A stretch of 6,400 nt of DNA. It comes from an uncultured Lachnospiraceae bacterium. Its GTDB lineage: Bacteria; Bacillota; Clostridia; Lachnospirales; Lachnospiraceae. The notes below the pieces were generated by a model. The model made no database searches and was not told the origin of the DNA. It saw only the letters and a program-made list of their open reading frames with translations. The translations under genes were made by a program, and so were the position numbers. Below are positions 1 through 6,167 of the stretch, in pieces. The stretch covers positions 1-6,400 of the forward strand of contig CASGVX010000123.1 of NCBI GenBank assembly GCA_949346185.1, in the 5' to 3' direction. Within the stretch, counting starts at the first letter, position 1, and every line of letters begins with the position of its first letter.

Positions 1-569
1 GAGGTGATTCGGTCGTGGTTGTCCGGCTCCAGAATCATGCACAGGGAGCCTGCGGATTTGACGAAATCCATCATCCAAGCCACATGTTCCGGGTTTGATT
101 CCGGGGTGGGAGTGAGGAGGTAGTAGGCGCCCTTGAGAAAGGAGGCATCAGAGTTGGCGTAGCCGGTCTTCTCCGAGCCGGTCATGGGATGCCCCCCCAC
201 AAATTGCTTATTGAGATTTAAATTTTCGATTTCCCTGTGAATATCGCTTTTCACGCTACCCACGTCTGTCAGGATGCAGTTTGGTGACAGGTGGGGGAGC
301 AGTTTTTTGAGATATGCCACATTTTTTAAGACAGGGGCGCAGAGGAAAATGACTTCGCAGCGGGAGAAATCTCTCAGGGACGTGCTGATGGACGTCAGCG
401 TTCCGTCTGATTTTGCCTGTTCCAGTTTTTCGTGGGGTTTTGTCTCGTAATAATTGTAGGCAATAATTTCGCTGTCCGGATAGAGATTTCGCAGCGCCCT
501 AGCCACTGAGCCCCCGATCAGGCCAAAGCCGATAAATCCAAATCGGGAGCGTGTTTTTATTGTATCCAT
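1..569 (-). CDS. tyrA: Prephenate dehydrogenase (TyrA), N-terminal part, truncated by window edge
   Basis: TyrA oxidatively decarboxylates prephenate to 4-hydroxyphenylpyruvate with NAD(P)+ in cytoplasmic tyrosine biosynthesis. I translated the minus strand from the ATG at 569-567 and it stays open to base 1 (189 codons plus 2 bases; the C-terminal helical domain lies outside the window). Seen: a Rossmann dinucleotide motif GFIGFGLIGGS (residues 11-21), the strand FLCAP (75-79), DVGSVK (102-107), whose Ser matches a conserved TyrA active-site position, and HPMTGSE (127-133), the signature containing the catalytic His (H127). The set of motifs is specific to the TyrA family. Upstream, AGAAAGG (583-589) lies 13 bases from the ATG, a rather long spacing. 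No better in-frame start was seen, although the frame is open upstream. The gene is divergent from its LRR neighbour and has its own promoter. Oddity: the end of the second beta strand reads AYNYYE, with Asn39 where an acidic NAD-selecting residue is usual. Whether the dehydrogenase is prephenate- or arogenate-specific cannot be told from this part. Confidence 0.95.
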   Translation of the reverse strand, partial: MDTIKTRSRFGFIGFGLIGGSVARALRNLYPDSEIIAYNYYETKPHEKLEQAKSDGTLTSISTSLRDFSRCEVIFLCAPVLKNVAYLKKLLPHLSPNCILTDVGSVKSDIHREIENLNLNKQFVGGHPMTGSEKTGYANSDASFLKGAYYLLTPTPESNPEHVAWMMDFVKSAGSLCMILEPDNHDRIT

Positions 570-642
570 GAAATGATCCAAACCTTTCTGTTCTTTTATC
601 CTACTAGACGAACATTCACTGAACATCCAGCATCCTAGCATT

Positions 643-671
643 ATTTTATCGGACAAAGGAAAGCGTGTCAA
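643..671 (-). promoter_or_regulatory. Sigma-A type promoter of tyrA
   Basis: On the minus strand the -35 box is TTGACA (671-666, perfect consensus) and the -10 box is TAAAAT (648-643, 5 of 6), with a 17-base spacer. Transcription would start near base 636, giving a leader of about 67 bases before the tyrA ATG. That leader is too short for a T-box or typical amino-acid riboswitch, and I see no strong hairpin in it. Confidence 0.8.
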
Positions 672-727
672 TATCATGAGATGGTGATTTTGGTTCTTCA
701 ATATATGAAAACAGGTGTTGGTTTTAG

Positions 728-757
728 TGGACGCACAGCAGGGGCATATAGTATATT
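728..757 (+). promoter_or_regulatory. Candidate weak promoter of the LRR protein gene
   Basis: The best plus-strand pair I find is TGGACG (728-733, 4 of 6 to TTGACA) and TATATT (752-757, 5 of 6 to TATAAT) with an 18-base spacer. Several other AT-rich hexamers nearby (TATAGT at 747, TAAAAT at 763) could serve as -10 boxes but lack a convincing -35. The leader would be about 70 bases. The poor match suggests weak expression or a need for an activator or an alternative sigma factor; this is inference. Confidence 0.3.
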
Positions 758-778
758 ATATCTAAAATGGTAACAAGA

Positions 779-810
779 AAATATTATTTTTTAATAAAAA
801 AATGATATTT
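779..810 (+). repeat. AT-only inverted repeat (14-bp arms, 4-base loop) in the leader of the LRR gene
   Basis: AAATATTATTTTTT (779-792) pairs with AAAAAATGATATTT (797-810) around the loop AATA. Thirteen pairs are A-T and one is a T.G wobble. It ends 7 bases before the AAGGAGG ribosome binding site. As RNA it would form a long but weak hairpin next to the RBS. As DNA it is a symmetric AT-rich site that could bind a regulator or be a bent promoter-proximal element. Low-complexity A and T runs make part of the symmetry easy to get by chance. Confidence 0.5.
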
Positions 811-817
811 ACGGAAT

Positions 818-824
818 AAGGAGG
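818..824 (+). promoter_or_regulatory. Ribosome binding site fixing the LRR protein start at 834
   Basis: AAGGAGG lies 9 bases before the ATG at 834. It decides the start: an ATG in another frame at 827 is only 2 bases from the Shine-Dalgarno and opens a short overlapping frame, whereas the 834 ATG leads directly into a classical signal peptide. Confidence 0.9.
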
Positions 825-833
825 AAATGCTTT

Positions 834-3800
834 ATGAAGAAAAAGAGGATTGCGGCATTCATGGCCTTTGTTCTGGCGGTGCAAATGCTGCCCGTGCCGG
901 CAGGTGCCATGGCGGGGGTTCTGCATCTCGTCAGCAGAACCGAGGCTGCTGGCGATTTGTCCGGAACGGATGGAACGATTTCGTGGCAGCTGACAGCGGA
1001 GGATGCCAAGGATGGTTGGGGCTTGAAGGATAAGACGCCCTATAAGCTGACGCTTACGGGAAAGGGACCGATGAAAGCCCACTATAGTTCGGCGTATAAA
1101 ATTGATGAAACCCATACGGTATATATCACGGATGCGCCTTGGAGATGGTGTTATGAGCAGATTCAGACGATTTCTATCGGCAGCGGCATTACCAGCATCT
1201 CTAGCAGTGCCTTTGACGGGTGCGTCTCTGCTTCCTCGGTGGAGATTCCGGACAGCGTTACCAGTATCGGGAATAGTGCCTTTAGCCAGTGCAGCAACTT
1301 GAAAAGTGCTACGCTGCCCAAGGATGTGGCCATCATTGAGGGCAGTGCCTTTTATGGCTGCGCAGATTTGGCATCGGTGAATATCCCAGAGAAAGTCACC
1401 AAAATAAATTCTTTTACATTTCGAGGATGCCGGAGTCTGACATCCATTAGCATTCCTGCTGATGTGACTCTGATCGGAGACAGTGCCTTTTCTGGCTGTT
1501 CAGGTCTGGAGGCAGTGACGATTCCGGGAAAGGTGAAGACCATCGGATCCCAGGCATTTTACAACTGTACGGAGTTAAAGAGTGCTGCCATCGGGGAGAG
1601 CACGGAGGAGATTGGAGCAAATTCATTTGACAATACGGCTCTGACGAATTTCCGCGTGCCGGCCTCTGTGACGAGGATTCCGTCAAATCCCTGCGTTGGC
1701 GGGAAATTGGAAAAGGTGACGGTGGATGCGGGAAATAAGTATTTTCAGTCTATCAATAATATGATTGTGGAATTGAAAGACACGGTACCGTATAAAGTGG
1801 TTTGCTATCCCTGTCACGGAGGAACTAAGGCGGTGGTTCCCAATCAGGTGAAGGAGATTGGAACCCGTGCCTTTAACCAGGCGGTGGTAGAGAATGTTGA
1901 CTTGCCGGGCTCGCTGCGATCTATTGGCAATTATGCCTTTTGCTATGCCAGTGAATTGACAGCGGTGGATGTGCCGGGAAATGTGACGCAAATCGGAGAG
2001 TATGCTTTCCAAAACTGTCAGTCTCTGGGGGATGTGAGGCTGGGCGGGGACGTCCAGTCCATCGGAAAGAATGCTTTTGCGAACTGTGGCAAGATCAGCG
2101 AATTGGTTCTTCCAGACAAGACGAAGGTTATTGGCGACAGCGCATTCAGCGGCTGCGCAAAACTGAAATCATTGGATTTTCCAAACAGCATTGAGACGGT
2201 TGGCCAGTCTGTGCTGTCCAACTGCACAGCCCTTGAGAAGGTTTCCTTCGGACAGGAGATTCAGCAGATTTTAGGCAATGTATTCTCTGCCTGCCCGAAA
2301 TTGGCTGATATATCCATTTCTCCCAGAAATACCCATATGGCAGTGGAGAATAATGTCATCTACAATCAGAATAAAACGAAGCTGATCTATTATGCTGCCG
2401 GTCAGGCAGATGAGAAATTTTTGATTCCGAACACGGTGACAGCGGTGGGCTCTTATGCCTTTAATTACTGCGGGACATTAAGAGAATTGAAAATTCCCGA
2501 ATCAGTGACTGCTCTGGAGGAATCTGCCATTAGTCAAAATGGGAATTTGGGTAAATTACTGTTTTATGGAAATGCCCCCTCCGTGGTGGAGGGAAGTTCC
2601 CATCGTACAGATGTGAAAGGAAATGTGATTGGCTGTACCGGATATAATAATTCGGTAAGATTTAATAAGTCAGGCATGACGGTACATCGCATTGACGGTT
2701 CTACGGGCTGGGAGAATGGATGGACCCAATCCAAGACCCATACCCAGCACATAAATCTGGGCAGCAATTATTCTTGGAGCCCCGGATATACCATGATAGG
2801 CTGGGATCCCACCAAGACGGATGTGGCAAATGGCAGTTTTGGAAATCTGACATGGGATTACAGGGATGACATTGGGGAACTGGCATTCTCCGGAAGCGGC
2901 AAGATTCCGGACTTTACCAAGGATAATCTGGAAAAGTGGAGCAATGACCCTGCAAATGTGGATCATAGGAATGATATTAAGCTGGTTGAGACGGGACCGT
3001 CCACAGAGGTGGGAAACAATGCGTTTTATGGGTTGCCCAATCTGATTCGGATTTATTCCGAGGAGAAGCTGGAGCGCATCGGAGAGAGTGCTTTTGCCGA
3101 TTGCGGGAAACTCCAGATTGTCCAAGTGGAGAGCGTTTCTGCCATAGAAAAAGAAGCCTTCGCGGGGGATGTGGCCATCGTAGACGAGCTGGATGTGCGC
3201 GGCGCCGCCCATATCGGCGAGGGCGCATTCAAGGGATGTACTGGCATGACGGATATTCTTCTGGGGGAGAAGCTGAAAACATTGGGGAAGGAGACATTTA
3301 GGGGCTGCGAGGCGCTAGAGACATTGATTCTGCCAGAATCCCTCACGTCTCTGGGAGGGGGATGCTTCCGTGATTGCCGGACTCTGAGAACCCTTAATAT
3401 TCCTAAAGGGGTGTCAGGCATACTGCCCGAATGTTTTGCAGACTGCTCGGCATTCCAGAAGATATATTTCTATGGAGACCGTCCTGCGACTATGGATGCT
3501 GCTGCTTTTACAGGAACCCATGCAGATTTGACGATTTATTATAGAAAGGGAAACGGCACGTGGAATGCCTTGGGGAATATTTGGAATGGAATTCCAGTGG
3601 TAGGACTGGATCAGTTCTATACGGAGGGGGAGGATCATTATTCTTTTGAGAATACCAGCTCTTCCTTTGGCTACGGTTCTAGGTATTACATTCCGAGACA
3701 GCGCTATATTACCGCTCTGCAGAGCATCGTCAGAGGATCTTACTATTATGCGTGGGATAAGGGCTGGCGAGGCAGCTGCTTCGGCATGGCGGCATCCACC

Positions 3801-5993
3801 ACGGAGTTTTATCAGGGAGATTCCTTTGATGTAAAGGATTACGATGCTTCTGCCGCGAACTTATATGACTTGAAGGCGCCGAGAAGTTCTGATGCGGCTA
3901 TTACGAAACTGATAGAAGTTTATCAGGTATCCCAGTTTGTGGATGAGATTGGCTGGGAGAGTTCTGACAATGCTGGGAAGTATAGAAAGCTAGTGAAGCA
4001 GGTGGAGGAGTTCGAACGCTCCGGCGGCCTTGCCGTTGATTCCCTGGCAGATCCCATTGTGATGTGCATCTACACCAAGTGTTCAGGCCATGCGGTGGTG
4101 CCGGTGGCCGTTAATATGGATGCCCGGGGCAATTATATCTTGGATGTATATGACTGCAACCATCCGTCAGGCTTAAAGAAGCTGACGGTGAAGAAGGATT
4201 TTTCGGGCATTGAATACGTTTCCGGATTCAATAAATACACCAGCGCCTCCTTTGTGAAGTATTCTACCATCAGGGATGCCCTGAGCAAGGCTGATTTCAC
4301 AGGGGAGAACTTTGAGAAGGTTTCCGGCGCTAAGAGTACCACACAGGAAAGCACCAAGGTGTCCATTGCGGTGAACCGGGAGAAGGTGAATCTGGTCAAT
4401 GGAGGCGACAAGGATTTCGAGGAGATTAAGGGCGCCTACGAGCAGAACCGGATGGCAGATGGCGGGGAAGAATTTAGCGGCATCAGGAGTTTCGTGCTGC
4501 CTCAGGGGGAATACAAGATTCAGGATGGATCAGAACCGGGGAGCCAGCAGGAGGAATTGAAATATTATGTTGCCACAGAGGATTTATTCTCTGAGATTGA
4601 GACTTCGGATGAAGATGCAGAACTTACTGTAAAAAGCGTGAAGGGAGTAGGGTATGACACGGTCACCCTTTCCTCTGGCCAGACGGACACCGAGACGGAA
4701 CTTACCGTGATGGATGTATCGGGCATCAAGAAGGAAGTTTCCGTGACGGGCAGTAGTTTGTCTGTGGAAATTGTGGATGACAGCGAGATGGAGTTGTCTG
4801 TTTCTCAGGATGCCACTTCTGTGAAAGTGGATGGGAAAGAAGTGGCGTTGTCAAATGGAAAGGCAAATGTGTCTTTCTATGCATCTCAGGGGGAGAACCC
4901 CATGGAAGTTGGCGATATGACCTGCCAGCTTTCTCTGGATGAGAATGACCGTCTCAGCGGAACGGCAGAGGCATATGTTACTTGGAAGGAGGAAGAAGCC
5001 CGGGATGTGGATGTGACTACGAAGGTGAGGGACGAAGAGGGGAATGTCATCGCTGAGTATGAGAAGAAGATGAACCTCAAGCTGGGAATGCAGAAAGTGA
5101 ATGTGACGCTGGAGCGGGTGAAGACGAATCTGAGCCATCTGTCAGGGGATTTCATGGCGACGTGCGAGATGAGCTTGGTGGATGAAAAGGATCATAAAGT
5201 AAGGGTGGCATGTACTGATATCCCATTGAAGGCGGCGCAGAAGACGCCGGTTCAGCTACAGACACCGACTCCCACGGCATCGCCATCATTGGATCCCACA
5301 GCATCGCCGTCATTAAAGCCTACAGCATCATCCCCGGCTGCCCCCACAGCAGAGCCTACTGCAGTGCCAGAAGTGACAAAGGAGCCGCCGGTACAGGCAG
5401 AGAAGCCGAAGGCAACGGAAAAGCCAAAGACTGAGAAGTCCTCCCTGCCAAAGAAGGGGAAAATCAAAACGGTAGGGGCTTTGAAATATATTGTCCTAAA
5501 GTCTGCAAAGAAGAATGGAACGGTGGCAGTTTACGGCGCAAAGAAGAAAAATGCCAAGCGCATCACGATTCCGGGGAAGGTGAAAATGGGGAAATACTCT
5601 TTCAAGGTGGTGAGCATACGCAAGAATGCCTTCAGCAAACATAGCAAGCTGTCCATGGTAACTGTGGGGGAAAATGTGAAAACCATTGGGGATAATGCCT
5701 TTAAGAATTGTAAAAGATTAGAGTTCGTCCTGCTGCCCGGCAGGGTGGCTTCCATAGGGAAGAAGGCTTTCGCAGGCTGTGGCAGGTTCCGCTATCTGGT
5801 AGTGAGGTCGAATAGGATCAAATCCGTGGGAACCTCGGCATTCCGAGGAGTGAGCGGGAAGATGAAGGTTAAGACCTCCAAGGGCAGGTGGAGGAAATAC
5901 TCTAAGTTGTTTGCGAAAAAGGGGAAGATGCCCCGGAGGGCGCTATACCTTATTGAGCCGGTGAAGGTGAAGTATCGGGGGAAATCCTACTAG
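834..5993 (+). CDS. Secreted BspA-like LRR protein with embedded papain-like cysteine-peptidase domain (1719 aa)
   Basis: A large exported surface or secreted protein. Seen, in order: a Sec signal peptide (KKKR, then a hydrophobic core at about 6-22, AxA sites ending at A25 or A27, no lipobox Cys); a Trp/Gly-rich cap module (about 40-112); an LRR_5/BspA-type array (113-583) of about 18 units near 23 residues, each with an IPxxVxxIGxxAFxxC core; a second cap module (667-716); a second LRR array (717-925); a papain-like domain (about 935-1150) with Cys982, His1086 and Asp1107/Asn1109; an acidic, probably beta-rich region (about 1155-1465); a Pro/Thr/Ser/Ala linker (1470-1541); and a lysine/arginine-rich LRR module (1542-1719). 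No LPXTG, SLH or C-terminal membrane segment is visible, so anchoring, if any, may rely on the basic C-terminus. BspA-type LRR proteins commonly act in adhesion, and the enzyme-like domain suggests cleavage or crosslinking of a bound partner (inference). The gene is intact and appears monocistronic. The exact substrate is unknown. Confidence 0.9.
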   Translation: MKKKRIAAFMAFVLAVQMLPVPAGAMAGVLHLVSRTEAAGDLSGTDGTISWQLTAEDAKDGWGLKDKTPYKLTLTGKGPMKAHYSSAYKIDETHTVYITDAPWRWCYEQIQTISIGSGITSISSSAFDGCVSASSVEIPDSVTSIGNSAFSQCSNLKSATLPKDVAIIEGSAFYGCADLASVNIPEKVTKINSFTFRGCRSLTSISIPADVTLIGDSAFSGCSGLEAVTIPGKVKTIGSQAFYNCTELKSAAIGESTEEIGANSFDNTALTNFRVPASVTRIPSNPCVGGKLEKVTVDAGNKYFQSINNMIVELKDTVPYKVVCYPCHGGTKAVVPNQVKEIGTRAFNQAVVENVDLPGSLRSIGNYAFCYASELTAVDVPGNVTQIGEYAFQNCQSLGDVRLGGDVQSIGKNAFANCGKISELVLPDKTKVIGDSAFSGCAKLKSLDFPNSIETVGQSVLSNCTALEKVSFGQEIQQILGNVFSACPKLADISISPRNTHMAVENNVIYNQNKTKLIYYAAGQADEKFLIPNTVTAVGSYAFNYCGTLRELKIPESVTALEESAISQNGNLGKLLFYGNAPSVVEGSSHRTDVKGNVIGCTGYNNSVRFNKSGMTVHRIDGSTGWENGWTQSKTHTQHINLGSNYSWSPGYTMIGWDPTKTDVANGSFGNLTWDYRDDIGELAFSGSGKIPDFTKDNLEKWSNDPANVDHRNDIKLVETGPSTEVGNNAFYGLPNLIRIYSEEKLERIGESAFADCGKLQIVQVESVSAIEKEAFAGDVAIVDELDVRGAAHIGEGAFKGCTGMTDILLGEKLKTLGKETFRGCEALETLILPESLTSLGGGCFRDCRTLRTLNIPKGVSGILPECFADCSAFQKIYFYGDRPATMDAAAFTGTHADLTIYYRKGNGTWNALGNIWNGIPVVGLDQFYTEGEDHYSFENTSSSFGYGSRYYIPRQRYITALQSIVRGSYYYAWDKGWRGSCFGMAASTTEFYQGDSFDVKDYDASAANLYDLKAPRSSDAAITKLIEVYQVSQFVDEIGWESSDNAGKYRKLVKQVEEFERSGGLAVDSLADPIVMCIYTKCSGHAVVPVAVNMDARGNYILDVYDCNHPSGLKKLTVKKDFSGIEYVSGFNKYTSASFVKYSTIRDALSKADFTGENFEKVSGAKSTTQESTKVSIAVNREKVNLVNGGDKDFEEIKGAYEQNRMADGGEEFSGIRSFVLPQGEYKIQDGSEPGSQQEELKYYVATEDLFSEIETSDEDAELTVKSVKGVGYDTVTLSSGQTDTETELTVMDVSGIKKEVSVTGSSLSVEIVDDSEMELSVSQDATSVKVDGKEVALSNGKANVSFYASQGENPMEVGDMTCQLSLDENDRLSGTAEAYVTWKEEEARDVDVTTKVRDEEGNVIAEYEKKMNLKLGMQKVNVTLERVKTNLSHLSGDFMATCEMSLVDEKDHKVRVACTDIPLKAAQKTPVQLQTPTPTASPSLDPTASPSLKPTASSPAAPTAEPTAVPEVTKEPPVQAEKPKATEKPKTEKSSLPKKGKIKTVGALKYIVLKSAKKNGTVAVYGAKKKNAKRITIPGKVKMGKYSFKVVSIRKNAFSKHSKLSMVTVGENVKTIGDNAFKNCKRLEFVLLPGRVASIGKKAFAGCGRFRYLVVRSNRIKSVGTSAFRGVSGKMKVKTSKGRWRKYSKLFAKKGKMPRRALYLIEPVKVKYRGKSY
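951..1169 (+). other. Cap module 1 preceding the first LRR array (within the LRR protein)
   Basis: Residues about 40-112 carry the pattern G-T-I-S-W-Q-L, then LTLTGKGPM, then a Trp-rich stretch (APWRW) leading into the first LRR unit. This G-x-L-x-W / L-x-I-x-G-x-G-x-M arrangement is frequently seen just before BspA-like LRR arrays in Firmicutes and probably caps the solenoid. A diverged copy precedes the second array at residues 667-716. Confidence 0.6.
1170..2582 (+). repeat. LRR array 1: about 18 BspA-type (LRR_5) units, residues 113-583
   Basis: Units of about 23 residues repeat the core [VI]xIPxxVxxIGxxAFxxCxxLxx, for example VEIPDSVTSIGNSAF and VDVPGNVTQIGEYAF. The register is clear over nearly the whole stretch. 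Two longer units break it: residues 295-332 and 493-529, each with an NN[MV]IxxxK/NxT-like hairpin, an insertion type common in this LRR class. The final unit reads LLFYGNAPS, a usual array-ending sequence. The units are strongly diverged at DNA level, so this is an old array rather than a recent expansion. Confidence 0.9.
2832..2981 (+). other. Cap module 2 preceding the second LRR array (within the LRR protein)
   Basis: Residues 667-716 contain GNLTWDY, then GELAFSGSGKIPDF, then a short linker into the second LRR array. This matches the cap pattern at residues 40-112 (Gly/Leu/Trp, then a strand ending in SGxGxxP/M). The N-terminal half of the protein therefore appears to be a cap+LRR unit used twice. 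Confidence 0.55.
2982..3608 (+). repeat. LRR array 2: about 7-8 BspA-type units, residues 717-925
   Basis: Units such as LERIGESAFADCGKL, LKTLGKETFRGCEAL and LTSLGGGCFRDCRTL follow the same LRR_5 consensus as array 1. The array closes with IYFYGDRPATM and a GIPVVGL strand, again like the terminal sequence of array 1 (FYGNAPS). It leads directly into the enzyme-like domain. Confidence 0.85.
3636..4283 (+). other. Papain-like cysteine peptidase or transglutaminase-type domain (within the LRR protein)
   Basis: Residues about 935-1150. Seen: WRGSCFGMAAS with Cys982 at the start of a predicted helix; CSGHAVVPVAV with His1086 at a strand start; and NYILDVYDCNHP with Asp1107 and Asn1109 just after the next strand. 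The order Cys, then about 104 residues, His, then about 21 residues, Asp/Asn, with these local contexts, is the Cys-His-Asp/Asn layout of the papain-like superfamily (C1/C39-like peptidases and transglutaminase-like enzymes). The family is not one I can name. The D-x-N-x-P element resembles the YDxNxP loop of C39-like domains. Activity (hydrolysis versus transamidation) is inference. It could also be an inactive binding domain, but all likely catalytic residues are present. Confidence 0.7.
5271..5366 (+). repeat. Four-copy 24-bp tandem repeat coding a PTASPSLx linker
   Basis: Four successive in-frame 24-base units begin at 5271, 5295, 5319 and 5343. They encode PTASPSLD, PTASPSLK, PTASSPAA and PTAEPTAV (residues 1480-1511). 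The first two are nearly identical in DNA and the later two are diverged. They sit in a Pro/Thr/Ser/Ala-rich linker (1470-1541) that becomes Lys/Glu/Pro-rich towards its end. Such linkers usually span the cell wall or separate domains, may be glycosylated, and can vary in copy number between strains. Confidence 0.85.
5457..5990 (+). repeat. C-terminal basic LRR module, residues 1542-1719
   Basis: The stretch opens with a two-strand LKYIVLKSAKKNGTVAVYG-type segment and the unit ITIPGKVKMGKYSFKVVSI, then runs through about three LRR_5 units (VKTIGDNAFKNCKRL, VASIGKKAFAGCGRF, IKSVGTSAFRGV) and a basic tail. I count only four acidic residues in it against dozens of Lys and Arg. Modules of this type recur at the C-termini of Lachnospiraceae surface proteins. 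Binding to anionic wall polymers is plausible, but inferred from charge only. Confidence 0.75.
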
Positions 5994-6016
5994 TAGGCTG
6001 GAAATCATCTGGCAGT

Positions 6017-6060
6017 GTGCGGCCGGGGATGCCGGGGAGCATCCTTCCGGCATGCCGCGC
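6017..6060 (+). terminator. GC-rich stem-loop after the LRR gene, possible terminator
   Basis: ATGCCGG (6029-6035) pairs with CCGGCAT (6047-6053) around an 11-base loop. The stem is extended by GCGGC (6019-6023) with GCCGC (6054-6058) across a 5-base bulge, plus a T.G and a G-C pair at the base. It starts 23 bases after the stop codon, where a terminator is expected. No run of T follows, so it is not a canonical intrinsic terminator. It may act as a 3' stabilising hairpin or a Rho-assisted end. Confidence 0.45.
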
Positions 6061-6075
6061 CAAGCTTGCCATATC

Positions 6076-6087
6076 GGCAAATTTGCC
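6076..6087. repeat. Perfect 12-bp palindrome GGCAAATTTGCC
   Basis: The site is its own reverse complement with no spacer. An extra half-site TTGCC (6066-6070) just upstream can pair with GGCAA (6076-6080) around the loop ATATC. The site lies about 80-90 bases upstream of the main gap promoter and overlaps the -35 hexamer of a weaker candidate promoter. It could be an operator for a dimeric regulator. There is no direct evidence for which one. Confidence 0.45.
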
Positions 6088-6110
6088 CAATAAAACTACT
6101 TCTGTATAAT
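6083..6110 (+). promoter_or_regulatory. Weak candidate upstream promoter for gap
   Basis: TTGCCC (6083-6088, 4 of 6 to TTGACA) and a perfect TATAAT (6105-6110) are separated by 16 bases. It would give a second, longer gap transcript. The perfect -10 in AT-rich sequence may be chance, and the stronger promoter 60 bases downstream makes it dispensable. Confidence 0.3.
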
Positions 6111-6167
6111 TTATTAGGTATAGTTGCATGAAAATGGCGAGTTTGGGAAGAAATATAAAAAATAAAC

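Noticed and set aside
570..636. T-box or other tyrosine-responsive riboswitch in the tyrA leader
   Set aside because: The inferred leader is only about 67 bases, with no T-box sequence or terminator-antiterminator pair seen.
827..1033. 68-residue plus-strand frame starting at an ATG 7 bases before the LRR gene start
   Set aside because: Its ATG is only 2 bases from the AAGGAGG, it lies in another frame inside the LRR gene, and the product is low-complexity Gly/Arg-rich.
762..1115. 117-residue open frame on the minus strand across the LRR gene start
   Set aside because: It is antisense to the signal peptide and cap module, has no clear ribosome binding site, and its C-terminal end is just translated AT-rich leader.
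1170..2582. CRISPR-like or recent DNA tandem repeats within the LRR region
   Set aside because: The periodicity of about 69 bases comes from protein repeats; the DNA units are strongly diverged with no constant repeat or unique spacer pattern.
2670..3212. 180-residue minus-strand frame inside the LRR gene
   Set aside because: Antisense shadow of a long, motif-rich coding frame; no family motifs and no ribosome binding site noticed.
5252..5467. Minus-strand frame with a GDAVGSNDG repeat that looks like a calcium-binding repeat
   Set aside because: It is only the reverse complement of the PTASPSL tandem repeats; the apparent pattern is an artefact of that 24-bp repeat.
5900..5993. Sortase (LPXTG) anchor, SLH domains or lipobox in the LRR protein
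   Set aside because: The C-terminus has no LPXTG-like motif or hydrophobic segment, no SLH repeats are seen, and the signal peptide has no Cys at the cleavage site.
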